Notes under the pieces: generated by a model
Database searches by the model: none
Told to the model about the DNA's origin: nothing
The model's input: only the letters and a program-made list of their open reading frames with translations
DNA from: Lepiota brunneoincarnata
Lineage: Eukaryota > Basidiomycota > Agaricomycetes > Agaricales > Agaricaceae
Direction of reading: 5' to 3'
DNA: 64,000 nucleotides
Assembly: GCA_023014365.1 (NCBI GenBank)
Contig: JAEBUN010000003.1
Coordinates: forward strand, 2,666,001 to 2,730,000
Made by a program: the position numbers and the translations under genes
Part shown: piece after piece, positions 23,730 through 34,614 of the stretch
Layout of the letters: each line of letters opens with the position of its first letter
Position numbering within the stretch: the first letter of the stretch is position 1

Positions 23730-23948
23730 ATGACAGAGGGTCAAAAAACTGTCCCAATGAGTGAATATCTTAAATATTTAATTGATCCATTATCTCTCGG
23801 ACGAATCACGTGGTTTAAACGGATTCGGAATTCCAATATGGTATACTACTATCGACTATTTTTCCAAGTAGTTACATAATCTCCTTGGTCCACTGTTGAC
23901 TGATCTTTCCAAATGGTAAAAACATTGGGACAGTTTTTTGACCCACTG
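23730..23948 (-). repeat. Tc1 element 2, right 219-bp terminal inverted repeat
   Basis: Inverted copy of 22346-22564, ending GACCCACTG. Confidence 0.92.
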
Positions 23949-26733
23949 TCCTTTGTCCTTCTCTGATGCTTGTTTTCATATCTACAACTGTCTGATAATA
24001 TATTTGCCTCATTCGATGAATAGTGAAATGTGAATTGAGTTGGATAAGCATCTATCTTCTGCAGAGCTTCAAATAAAAAGCTGGGAGGGGACATGCCTTC
24101 ATGTGTAGCCTCATGTGCACTTCCCCTCACTCTTGTCTCAATCATTCTTGATGCACCTCAGGATACTTAAGCATTGTCCTCAACACTTCCAGTAGCACAA
24201 TGCCCTCTGGTTAGTATAGTTACCTCTCATTGTTTCCATAGTCACTCAACTTTCCTTCATGGCATATTCTATGTTTCCTAGATAGCTATCTTGGATTTGT
24301 ATAAACTTCAGGTGCTCAAGCAACTCACTAGCCAGTAGACCCTTCCACCCTCCTTCCCTTGCTCTCTCCTCACACTGTCCTTACTCTGTTCCTCTTTCGT
24401 TACACCTCCCAATGGACTCAGCCCGAGTGGTCATTTTGTCAGCCATGCCCCCCCCCCATCATTTTGTTGATGCCTTTGCTGATCATCCTTCAACACAAAT
24501 CAGGAAAAGGTTGTTAAGGAGGATGGCTTGTATTGTATGGGTGAGCAAACATATGTTGAAGTGCTATGAAGTGGAATGAGAAGGGAAGAAGGGGGAGAGG
24601 CACAACACACAAAGGGTGGTCTAAACACCCATCTTAGGCTCCAACAACACAGGTATCAACCATCATTATTTCAAAGGTGCTATGATGACCTGTAAATAGT
24701 CCTCATGTAGAAGCAGCTGAACATCCTCTCTGACAAGGAATCCTGGTGTGTATTCATGAAAGGGGCAGGAATGTCCTTGGCGATATGACCTACTTATTAG
24801 TTGGAATGGCTTTAAGAAGCATGCTGCCAGCTCACCTGCACCTTCCCCTGTGGTACAAAGGCTTGTCGTATTGGCTTTAGGTATAGGTCACCATTTGACT
24901 CCAAGTTAAATGTCATTTCTGCAGTCAGGATTCCAATCTTTGGCTGCTTGGAATAGCTGAACCAAGACTGAAGCCCCTGCTGGTTCTGTCATCTCCTCCC
25001 TTCATTATTGAAAATCAGAGATCTAGACAAGACAGCATAAAAAAACAAACAACATTGGAGCTTTCAGGATATCTTCTGTGAGCTGATCTAAGGGGTTGCC
25101 AGTACTGTTCTCTTCAGAACTTCATCAATTAAAACAGATCTAGTGCACTTTACATTGTATTACTCACTGACAAGTTTGGTTTAGAAGTGGCTCTACTTCC
25201 ATCACAATATCCGGAGTAAAGATAGTGGCATAGGGTAACCAGGCCTAACTGGTATATGTCCACTGCCTGCTTCTCATTTCTGGAGCCTCTGGCAAGCATA
25301 CTGCATTATATTAACCCCTGGCAAACTCAAAAGAAACATATGTCATACCACTTGAAGTGCGTTGATATAATCTGATTTTATTGTCCAGTTATGTGTCCTC
25401 TTTGCCAAGGATGAGACTGTGAGCTAAAGCCTATTGCACAGCCCCTCTAGCACTAGTTTGGTACACTGGTGTAGAGTGGACCCACTAACAGGACCATTCT
25501 GGAGGGAGGCTTGGATCTTGTCAATCATAGCCATTGTCATAGATCGGAGAAAGGATATTGGGGGACTGTTGCGACAGGATGGGACTTTTAACCAAAGGAA
25601 GAACAATAATTGTTGTTATGCAAACCAGGATGTTATTACAATACAAAAGTACAAAGTGATACAAATCATTGAAGGGAAGCATATCCAACTCCAATAATAA
25701 GGGCAAGGTGTGATTGATGGAACAACCACTGGCTCATCTTCTTGACTTCATAAAATTGACATTACAACTTTGGGGTGAGTAAGGAAGAGATTGAAGGAAA
25801 CTTCAAGGGAAAAGAGGGAGCGACCTGAATGAGGAAGATAGAATACAGGTTATGCTGTTGCCCAGGTGGCCTTACTGCAGCACAACATCCTCATTACTAG
25901 GAGCTCAGGTATCTAAGGACAGGTACCTAATGAAAGTGTGCTAAGGGTGGGATTCCACATGCAGCAGAATTCTGCTCCTTACAGTAAATCATTCTGAGGG
26001 TCTATCCAGGCTTGCATTAGCACAGGTGGTTCCTGAGAGAAGCACAGTAGTCCAGGTAAGCTCAGCTGAGAACAAAGAGGAGCTTACCACTGGAGTTCTT
26101 TTGTTGCCTACTGAGGTCAAGTTTAATCAGTACTTTAGTCACCCAGCTGTTTTCAAAGTGGATGAGTATTGGATATTCAATGGCCATCTAGCAAAAGAGT
26201 TGAGCTCAATATCCAGGTTCAGCATAGTGGATATCAACAGTTTGTATAGTTTTCTAGGGCGGTCAGTATATTTGAGGTGGCAGGCCAAGGAACATTCTCA
26301 CCATAATTTCTTGATGCTGTTCTTTAGCAATGCATGCCTTATGGAAGAGAGCTGGTATGGACTTGGGGGCTGTTTGGGGTTTTGGAACAGTTTCTGTGGG
26401 TGCTTCCAGGCTGGAAATTACTGTTGAGAGGTATTTACACTGCAAGGTAGTTGGTGGTGGGGTGAGCATACACTCCAGGGGAAATTGACATCAAAGAGTT
26501 GAAGGGGGAAAGCAGTGTTGGGTGCAGTACATAGTCTAGATTGGTGCCATGGTAGAAGTCAGAATGGGCCCACTATGTCATTTATATTATAGGAGTCTTT
26601 ATTCTAGCTGATTGCTATCCACTGCACACAAATAGAGGTTTACCTGCAAGGCATCTCTGAGCAGGTAATGAAGGTAACAAAAAGGAGGAGCAGGTGTCGG
26701 CTTACGTATGAAAAAAGACAATCTGTTATCACA
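23949..26733. other. 2.8 kb without a recognisable gene
   Basis: AT-rich, with a C-run near 24450. An open frame at 26026-26427 lacks an ATG but follows a CACAG acceptor-like site and encodes a plausible exon (VFKVDEYWIFNGHLAKELSS). Its family is not recognised. Nothing else supported. Confidence 0.4.
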
Positions 26734-27137
26734 TAGTCAACCTACATTGTATCGAGTGAGTGGGGCCAGCGAATGCATACACTGTATCGAGTGAATGGGA
26801 GCCAGCGGGCCCGCTGGCTCTGCTACCTCACCATAAATCTTCATGCCCAGGTCTTATCCCACGGTCAAAGAGGTCCTAAGAGGTCAGGATCACAGGTACT
26901 AGAAATTCCAGGTTAGGGAGTGGAAAGCGGCAATCTGGGAGGGGTGGGCTGGCACAACCTAGATATAACCGTCCTTCCATATTAGAATGTATGTGGCAAA
27001 GTGATGAGTATGATACATTCGCGAATGCCGGAAATATTGACAAATCAAATGCCAGATATGATACATGTGCCAGACAATGGGGTGGCAAACAGTAGCATGG
27101 GTACTACAATGGTCCATATGATGGCACACCACCAGCC
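26734..27137 (+). repeat. KDZ element left terminal inverted repeat
   Basis: Starts TAGTCAACCTACATTGTAT. Near the end are two direct ~28-bp repeats (TGTATCGAGTGAGTGGGGCC and TGTATCGAGTGAATGGGAGCC) and a perfect 22-bp palindrome at 26799-26820 centred on GCGGGCCCGC. The homology stops exactly where element A begins. Confidence 0.85.
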
Positions 27138-27790
27138 TGTCATATCCATGCCAAACCCAGAGCTTAACCATTATACTTCGGCTTCTCGACTCCATGTATG
27201 TTCCACACAACAACCCTCTGCCCTCTGACTTGGCCCCAACTCACTCCGACCGCAACCCACTGCCCTGATCATGCGACCACCTCCACACGTGCCATGGTCA
27301 CCTGACCCTCGCTGTCTCTATTTCCCAGTCTCCATTTCCCATCCGTAGCCAAGATACGTTACCAGTCTCCATACCTGTACCGGTCTCCATTTCGTTTGTA
27401 ATCCATTTGTAACCATATGGGTCTCCAGCTTCGCTCCGTCCATAGTCAGTACGAGTCATAGTTCATAGGACCAGAAGTATATATACTGTAGGTACTTGGC
27501 TTGTACTCCTCAGTCTGATAATTGAATCGAGCAGCGGACCAGCTCCCTGTTCCCTATCCTCTCCTCTCTTCTGCCTCGCTCCACTTCGGCTCCGACTTCC
27601 TGAAATACTGGACTAGGACAGTAGGAGGGCACAGCACATAAGCTGAGGCCGCAAGTCCAACCCCCCACCCGACATACTCCGCCTCAGTTCTGAAGTCTAC
27701 ATACTGACTTCGCTCTGTCCCCCGGTTACCTTATATCAAGGATACCACCCCAACCCTCCGCTTCGGTCCCGATCCGCACCGGCTCTAACA
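27138..27790 (+). repeat. Element A 5' LTR
   Basis: 653 bp, TG...CA. A TATA-like TATATATA lies near 27478. The end at 27790 (GGCTCTAACA) is set by the TG/CA rule and the following GTATTATCAGACTC, which I recall as the usual start of the internal region in this family. Confidence 0.8.
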
Positions 27791-27843
27791 GTATTATCAG
27801 ACTCAAACTCCTCCTGTCCACCACACTCTGAATCTTTCTAACC

Positions 27844-29280
27844 ATGGTCTCTCGAACAGTTACCCAGTACTTGCACTCTGGTAACTCCAGCCGCTCACCG
27901 TAGCAAACGCATCATTCGACAATCTCCTTCTGAGGAATTGCAACCCGACCCCCCGAGGGCTTCTCGCTCTCGCCGACAACCGGTCACACCCTCGACTCCA
28001 GACCGGTTTTCTGAAGATATACAACCCTCACTATTCCAGACCCCCAATGGCCCCGACGAAGGCCCCAACCCCAATCCTGATCCCAGCGACCCTGGTGATC
28101 CCGATGACTACCCTGACAATGGGGATAGGCCCCCAGGGCAATGACGAACCATCAGACAACGGCGACAACAACAACAACATCCCACCTGGCAACACCCAAG
28201 ATGACCATGATAGACTCATACTCTGAGTTTTCCAATGCATAGCCGATCAAATGGACGGCCGTGGGAACTCTCAAGCCCCACAGCCTCCTCGATCTCCTCG
28301 TACCAAAGCTTGCGAACCTGACATCTTTACAGGTTCCGACCCTGCCAAACTCAAACCCTTCCTCTTCCAATGCCGACTCTATTTCCGTACTAACCCGGCC
28401 CAGTTCGCTATCCCCGCCACCAAGGTCAACTTTGCGTTGACATACCTCACAGGCATGGCACAGCAACACTTCGAAATCAGCCTTGACGAGGCCGACAACC
28501 ATGGAATAATACACGACTGGATTGAGGACTGGGACCAGTTCACCCTGGAACTGCAGACCAATTTCAGTCCCACAGGATCTGACCAGAGAAGCTGCTGAGC
28601 AGCTTGACTCCCTCCGAATGCGCTACGATGAGAAGATCGCCTGTCTACAACGTCAATTTCCTCCGTCTAGCTGGCCAACTCCGCTGGGGTGACAAAGTAT
28701 TCTGTCACCGCTACTACAAAGGCCTCCCCAACCGCATCCAGGACATCCTGTCCAATCGGCCCGATGGCAAACCCGACACCTTCATCGAAATGCGGGCAGC
28801 AGCGATGAAGATCGACGCCTGCTATTGGGAATGCCAACACGAGAAGGCCCACACCAAAGCCGCTTCGGACCCGACCGCCTCTAGGAAACCTGGAGGCAAT
28901 CCATCCCCATCCACCTCGTCCAACACCCAACCTGCCGCCAAGCCTGCCAACAGTAACAACAAAGGCAGCACCCCCAACAACAACTTCAAGGGCAATCCGC
29001 CCAACCCATCCACCGGTCAGGAGTCGGCCCCGCCCAAGTCCGACCTTACTAGTCAACTTGGTAAGGACGGTAAATTAACCCCAAGGAACGTCAACGACAT
29101 TTCGACAATAACCTCTGCCTTGTCTGCGCAGATCCCAATCACAGGGCTGCCAACTGCGACAAGAAGAAATTCCCTGATGCCAAGGCTAAAGGCCAACAGG
29201 CTCAGCTCCCTGAGACAGACGTGCCGACTCTCCCAAGCTCGGAAAAATAGTCGGCGGTCCTCAGGCCTCTGCACAGACTG
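27844..29280 (+). pseudogene. Element A gag, frame-broken
   Basis: ATG at 27844 (MVSRTVTQYLHSG). Open segments follow in shifting frames: an acidic proline-rich part (28000-28144), the capsid-like GSDPAKLKPFLFQCRLYF part (28251-28580), and LRLAGQLRWGDKVFCHRYYKGLP (28660-28745). A CCHC zinc knuckle (CLVCADPNHRAANC, 29115-29160) is in yet another frame. It would form the virus-like particle and bind RNA if intact. At least three frameshifts or stops inactivate it. Confidence 0.85.
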
Positions 29281-29469
29281 AGGATCGCATTGAACTCTGC
29301 TGTGCTCCAGAGAGTTTCCATCTCAATGCGTCCGCTCTTTCCGACCCAAACTCTTTTCACATTACATTAACTTCTCCTTTAGTAACTTCTGTATCTTCTG
29401 TTTTCACTCCTGTACTCTCCGTTTCGGACCCTGCTTTCTACAACGGACAATGTAGTTAGTTCTGATTTT

Positions 29470-30173
29470 TTGTCTTTTCCTCCTTTCAAAGCTCTTGTTG
29501 ATAGTGGTTCTACTCACTGTTTTGTGGACTCATCTTTTGTTTGTTCTCATAGTATTCCAACCTCGTCCATTCTGGCTATTGAACTTCGGTTATTTGACGG
29601 AACCTCAAATGCCTACATTACAGAGCTTGCACAACTGCCTGTATCTTTCCCCTCCGGTGAATCTATTATCTTGGACACTTATGTCACCTGGCTCAACTCT
29701 TCCTGTTCTGTGGTCTTAGGACACAACTGCCTCACCCGCTACAATCCGTTGATTGACTGGGCTTTGGGCAGTATCACTTTCCGGCCATCCCTACTCGAGA
29801 ATCCTGCTTCCGTCTCTACCTGCATCGCACCCGCATCGGCCCCGCTTATGGCCACCCCTGACACTCCTGACCTAGGTTCACCACCCCTGTCTGGGACCTC
29901 GTCCCAATCTGTCCCCCTTGTGAAACTGCACATCTCCCTGATAAACGCCCCTGCCTTTATCCGCACTGCCAAGCTCCCTGGCTCCCAACAATTCCGAATC
30001 AACCTCTCCGCCACCTCTGCATTGGCCGCATCTTCTTCTGTCTCTGAAGACCCGACTGACCTCTCATCCATCCCCGAGGAATACCACAAGTTCGCCGATG
30101 TTTTCAGTAAATTGCATGCTGACACACTCGCTCCACACCGCCCTTACGACCTCCAGATTAACCTAGAGGACGG
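29470..30173 (+). pseudogene. Element A aspartic protease, cut by element B
   Basis: Contains the retropepsin signature ALVDSGSTHCFVDSSF followed by the flap-like region and GHNCLTRYNPLIDW. The frame is open to LQINLEDG, where element B is inserted at 30174. The sequence resumes after the insertion as GGQPLVGTIYSLSQSELG (43814 onward). No ATG opens the frame; in chromoviruses protease is part of the polyprotein. Confidence 0.88.
30170..30173 (+). repeat. Element B target duplication, left copy (ACGG)
   Basis: ACGG here and at 43810-43813. Removing 30174-43813 restores an open A frame (GAG GAC GGC GGT CAA). Confidence 0.85.
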
Positions 30174-31458
30174 TGATACGCCAATTTCACGCCTATACAT
30201 GAATTCCGTACTCCGGAACGATTCTCTACATAGAATCATTGGCTATATCATTAAAGAACTCTATAGAGGATTGGTACTATGTCCCGTAGTAGCCAGTTCG
30301 ACCGAATTGAGGATATTCGAGCCTTGGAAGTGTTCAAACCAGTTCATTATCACTAAGCTTAGTGAACCAAACTGTCGGAACGCTTTCCAGAGGGATTCAG
30401 GACTCTACATAGTCTATCGAGTATACTCCGGTCGCATCAAGGGACCTTACAAGCAGTTTTCTGATGAACCCGGAGGCGTTTGAATATAAAGAATGTACCT
30501 AGCGGCTGTCGCAGGAGTATTACGTCGAAAGCGAGCCCAATAATGATGACCGGACCACGGAACGGAACGTTCAACGTTCGGGAGGCGACACCCGATGCCC
30601 AAAACCCTAGAAATATCAAAGACTCCTAATTAACAAGTGCTTTGTGGGTCCCGGCACCTCGGCCTATTGCTTAACTGAGATTAATTACAACGGATCAAGG
30701 GACTGTCCATCCGCTATACATTCCGATCATAATTGATCCAGAGTCTTAACGCGCTCGCGTGGACGCAGAATAATGCAGATGAGCACGAAACACGTCTGGC
30801 TGGATTGCCATTCGTTAATCAGAGAAAAACCCATAACCCAGGGCAAGGTAGAAATGCTGCCGAACCTTCCAAAATGTTCTACAGTGCCTGTAACAATTAA
30901 GCTTATTGTTTTCTATTTCATATTTACTATCTCTCGTATGTATCTAAACAATATAAATACGGTCGCACTTGTTCATGGAGAAGCAAGAGGTCTCACCCCT
31001 GCTTCCACACGCAAGTCTGCGAGCCGTGATCAAGAACGGTTTCAGAGGGCTATTTAGTGTGCGTCGTTAAGTGTGAATTCTTCGGTCGTCGACCAACCCA
31101 GAGACAGAGACAGAGACCAGAGTTCAGAGTTTAGAGTTCCAGAGTGCTAGAGACAGAGACAGAGACAGAGACCAGAGACCAGAGACTAGAGACCCCGCGC
31201 TTTGAATTGACAGGGATTGTCCTTTCATTGTTGCACCGTACGGCTAAGATAACTGCAACGGCTGTTCGTTAACCTCTAAAACACTACTCTCTTGAATTTC
31301 GCTGTCAGAACGCACCCCCAGAACACCCTAAAAGACGAAACTGTTCCTTATCTATCTCATTCCACTTGTATTAGCTTAAGCTTATCGAATTTCGGCTAAG
31401 CTTAGTGAAAACAAGCCCACTATCCATATTAAAACATATGAACGTTTCTACCTTTTCA
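30174..31458 (+). repeat. Element B 5' LTR
   Basis: TGATACGCC...CCTTTTCA, 1285 bp. It carries four TAAGCTTA sites (30354, 30898, 31377, 31397), the first within the 14-bp palindrome CACTAAGCTTAGTG. A (CAGAGA)n-like purine stretch lies at about 31093-31190, downstream of the TATA box. Confidence 0.95.
30952..30959 (+). promoter_or_regulatory. TATA box of the element B 5' LTR
   Basis: TATAAATA, conserved in the 3' LTR (43303-43310) and recognisable in B2 (57267 onward, AATATAAATATGG). It implies U3 of about 800 bp and a transcript starting near 30980-30990. Confidence 0.6.
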
Positions 31459-31460
31459 TC

Positions 31461-31477
31461 TGGAGCCCACCGCGAGG
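31461..31477 (+). promoter_or_regulatory. Putative tRNA primer binding site of element B
   Basis: TGGAGCCCACCGCGAGG lies two bases after the LTR end. Its complement ends in CCA as a tRNA 3' end does. B2 keeps it with one change (57792-57808). The tRNA identity is not determined. Confidence 0.65.
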
Positions 31478-31588
31478 GGGGTTTTCAGTTGAATTTCACG
31501 AGACAAACACCAAAAGACTTGGACACTGGCCCGCCTTTCACCTGCGAAGCAGAAAAAGGTTCAAGCAAAGACCGTAAAGTCACCCAAA

Positions 31589-33505
31589 ATGTCCTTCGAG
31601 AGCAGTCTCAGGAAGGTCGACCCACCAAAACAGAGAACTACTCGGAACTCCAATCGTCCAGAAGGTTCTGAAGGCCTCATCGCCGCTAGTACCTCTCGAA
31701 AGCGAAAAGATCCCGTTAGCGCTTTAGCTGCGAACACAGCGAGTGGTTCAGCAGTTGCAGTATTGAGAGAAGCCGTACCGCCAATCTCTACTGCTCCCAG
31801 AATTACTATAAGGCTTCCAGCCTCAGCTCGCAACATAGCGCATATTCTGCACACCAAAAACCAGGACGGTCAGACCGTTCCTACGCTAAGCTTAGCGTTA
31901 CCAAACCAAAACTCGTTTCATACGAACCCTTTTGGTGCCTCCACGGTACCACAGATATCACAGTCAACTCCGACTGTACAGACAAACCAAACTACGCCGT
32001 CGACGACGACTACAGCTAGAAAAATGGGACACGAGCGTATGCCAATTCCCTTTAGCAATAATGCTCCCAGGTGGGATGCATCAAAACCACAGACATTGAG
32101 AAATTATCTCTGGACGCTGGAACGTCTCTTCACGATAACGAAGACGACGGATGAGACAGAAAGAATAAATTGGGTGGTGTCATATGTGGACCAGGATATC
32201 CGTGAAGAGTGGATGAGTTTTGCGGAGTTCTTAGCAGGAAGCTGGACAGGCTTCGTAGAGAGATTAAAGAAAGAGTATCCCGAGACTGTGGCAGCCGAGC
32301 AGGGCTCAGTGCGACGCTTGAGGGAACTCTGCACAGAGAGTAGAGGCATTGCGATGAATGAGGAGCATAAAGTCTTGGACTTTAAAAGGCGATTCATTCT
32401 CGAAGCAGAGAAGTGTCTAAAGTCGCCGGCGGTAGTCTCGAACCGAGAGCTAGTCGAGTTATTTACGAGCGCACTGGACTCGGTGTTCCAGGATGTGCTC
32501 AATGCGAGATTAGCGATCACCAGGGCGCGTAGAACCGCAAGTGATGGGTCGGCACTGACTGTGAAGGATTTACGCGAAGAGGACCCCTATGATTGGAGGA
32601 TTGTCGTGGATAAAGCTGTCGAAATTTCGATTGGCAAAACACTTATGCGATCCCTTCATCAGGATTTGAGGCCGGTAAACTTGGCATCGATGAGCCATCC
32701 ACCTGCGACGTCCGGAACAGGGACTTATGACCCGGTGGTAAAGCGAGAACTGCAAAGCTTAAAGCAGAAATTTCAGGATGAAGTCTCGCAGATGGCAGGT
32801 GGCCTCGCTGAGCTTAAGGACCTCATGAATATCCAGGGGCATACCTTAAAAACATATTTAGAGAGCTCGGCGAAAGACGGACATAATCATGCCGGTTATA
32901 ATCACGCCCAGAGGAATACCGGAAGTGGGCCGGCAGGGTCGCTTTCCGATCGCAAGTGTTTCTACTGCTGGTTATTAGGGCATAGTTGGTTATTCTGCCT
33001 GGACATGGAGGCGGATAAACAAGCCGGCCGAATTAGAGTCGAAGGGAACAAAATATATATGGGAGACGGCTCGAGTATCCCTCGAGGAGAAGGGCCTATT
33101 AAAGAGAAAGTGGCAAAGTACTATGCAACAAAGGGACAACTCTTCGTTCAGATACCAGAACTGCCGGAGGTTGAGCCTGAGTTACCGCAAATACCAACGT
33201 CAGCAGTGTTTGCACAGAGAGCGTTCCCGAGGTCAGAAAACCAAAGGTCGCCAGCGGAAGAAGAAATCCGCCGTCTGAAGCAGCGCATGGAAATGTTGGA
33301 GACAGCTGCCATCCACGCTGGGAGTACCCCAAAGGTTAAGCTTATGACAAGAAAGGATGATAACGTCGAGATACAGTCTTTGGCCGAGCAATTGGCCCAG
33401 ATACAGGCTAAGCTTAGTGGTCTGACGGATGGTACGCCCTCGGCAAGCCAGTATTTGGACACCAGGAGTGGCGCGAAGACTTGGAACTCGGAGTCGGGTT
33501 TCTAA
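31589..33505 (+). CDS. Element B gag polyprotein
   Basis: 638 aa from ATG 31589. The N-terminal ~150 residues are Ser/Thr-rich and low-complexity. A helical capsid-like domain follows (PQTLRNYLWTLERLFTITKT, then VDQDIREEWMSFAEF and FKRRFILEAEKCLKS). A coiled-coil-like region is near residues 380-420. An atypical CCHC knuckle, CFYCWLLGHSWLFC, has C457, C460, H465 and C470 in CX2CX4HX4C spacing but aromatic spacers. A second coil (EIRRLKQRMEMLETA) lies near the C-terminus. The stop at 33503-33505 overlaps the pro frame, which is in the -1 frame. Expected role: particle assembly and RNA packaging. Confidence 0.93.
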   Translation: MSFESSLRKVDPPKQRTTRNSNRPEGSEGLIAASTSRKRKDPVSALAANTASGSAVAVLREAVPPISTAPRITIRLPASARNIAHILHTKNQDGQTVPTLSLALPNQNSFHTNPFGASTVPQISQSTPTVQTNQTTPSTTTTARKMGHERMPIPFSNNAPRWDASKPQTLRNYLWTLERLFTITKTTDETERINWVVSYVDQDIREEWMSFAEFLAGSWTGFVERLKKEYPETVAAEQGSVRRLRELCTESRGIAMNEEHKVLDFKRRFILEAEKCLKSPAVVSNRELVELFTSALDSVFQDVLNARLAITRARRTASDGSALTVKDLREEDPYDWRIVVDKAVEISIGKTLMRSLHQDLRPVNLASMSHPPATSGTGTYDPVVKRELQSLKQKFQDEVSQMAGGLAELKDLMNIQGHTLKTYLESSAKDGHNHAGYNHAQRNTGSGPAGSLSDRKCFYCWLLGHSWLFCLDMEADKQAGRIRVEGNKIYMGDGSSIPRGEGPIKEKVAKYYATKGQLFVQIPELPEVEPELPQIPTSAVFAQRAFPRSENQRSPAEEEIRRLKQRMEMLETAAIHAGSTPKVKLMTRKDDNVEIQSLAEQLAQIQAKLSGLTDGTPSASQYLDTRSGAKTWNSESGF

Positions 33506-34614
33506 AGGGTTCGAGGAAGGAGCCGGCTCTGAAGAAGAAGGTCGCCTTCGCCAGAGGACAGACTCCTGAGGACGCGTCGGATTCCGAGCGATCAGAAGAA
33601 TCAGAAAATGAGGAAATAGGGCAGACAACGGAGGAACCAGTGTGTGCCGCAGCAGGGGAATTACCATATAGAAATGTGAAACCACTGCGCCCGGTCGTTG
33701 AGGTGCCACCGTTGCCTGTCAGAAGGATGGAACCATCTAAGAAGGAGCCTGCGTATAAGCACCAGGCCCCTATAGAGAGGAGTGTCGATGTGGAGGAAGT
33801 ACTCAGCAGGGTATTGAAGCGAGAAGCCTCAGTATCGCATGGAGAACTCTTGGCATTGTCACCGATATACAGGAACGCTTATAGGGAGCGTATTATGAGA
33901 AAACGGGTACCCACGAGTCAAAGCTTAATAGCAGGAGTAGGGCCCTGGGACGATGATACAGAAGATATAGAGATTAATAGTGGGCCAGTACAAGTCATGA
34001 TAACGGAGCTAGCAGACGGCACTCGGAAGTATGATACAGTGCTCCGAGAAGGCTTGGCAACCCAAGCCTGGGTAGCGCAGGATCCAATCATGCAGTACTT
34101 GGAGTCACTTCCTCAAAGAGACAGGGGACGGCAAGTGTTTATTGCGAAAGAATGCGAGCCGTTGAGAGTAGTGCCAACTCTGATAAATGGGATTCGGCAG
34201 GAAGAGGCCTTGCTAGATAGCGGGTCACAGATCGTCTCCATGAGTCAGGAAGCGGCGATTGCATGTCAAGTTTCTTGGGATCCAGATACTACGATAAATT
34301 TGCAGAGTGTGAATGGGCAGGTTGAAAAGACTTGTGGACTGGCAAAGAACGTAGGCTTTACCTGCGGGGGAGTCACAATCTATTTGCAAGTTCACATCGT
34401 TCGTAACCCCGCGTATCGAGTACTCTTGGGACGACCCTTTGATGTAATGACGGCTAGCGAAGTCAGGAATAGCACCAGTGGCGAGCAAACCTTGGTTATT
34501 ACGGACCCAAATACCAGAGAACGGGCTGTGTTACCAACTTATGCTCGAGGAGAGTGTAATCCTCCTAAGCTTAGGGAAAACAGTCAAAATTTTCAAGAAA
34601 CCTCGATGAGTTGA
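33481..34614 (+). CDS. Element B protease (pro) frame, -1 to gag
   Basis: An open frame of 377 codons overlapping the end of gag by 25 bases or more. The position-33481 codon is TTG, so there is no good ATG near the start. Production by -1 frameshifting from gag is likelier than independent initiation. The first half is charged and disordered ([16 protein letters not shown]). The retropepsin domain has the active-site motif [13 protein letters not shown] (Asp codon at 34216), a flap-like region ([20 protein letters not shown]) and [16 protein letters not shown] near the end. The TGA at 34612-34614 overlaps the pol frame, which is again shifted by -1. Confidence 0.9.
   Translation: MELGVGFLKGSRKEPALKKKVAFARGQTPEDASDSERSEESENEEIGQTTEEPVCAAAGELPYRNVKPLRPVVEVPPLPVRRMEPSKKEPAYKHQAPIERSVDVEEVLSRVLKREASVSHGELLALSPIYRNAYRERIMRKRVPTSQSLIAGVGPWDDDTEDIEINSGPVQVMITELADGTRKYDTVLREGLATQAWVAQDPIMQYLESLPQRDRGRQVFIAKECEPLRVVPTLINGIRQEEALLDSGSQIVSMSQEAAIACQVSWDPDTTINLQSVNGQVEKTCGLAKNVGFTCGGVTIYLQVHIVRNPAYRVLLGRPFDVMTASEVRNSTSGEQTLVITDPNTRERAVLPTYARGECNPPKLRENSQNFQETSMS

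Larger units (their letters stand above)
22346..23948 (-). mobile_element. Tc1/mariner transposon 2
   Basis: A 1603-bp element starting CAGTGGGTCAAAAAACTG, with 219-bp terminal inverted repeats (22346-22564 and 23730-23948) that differ at roughly ten positions. TA is present on the left (22344-22345) but TC on the right, so one copy of the duplication is mutated. It is unrelated in terminal sequence to element 1 but built the same way. Confidence 0.93.

Noticed and set aside
31093..31190. (CAGAGA)n purine stretch as a functional repeat array
   Set aside because: It is a simple repeat present in all LTR copies of the family, with length drift; no separate role is supported.
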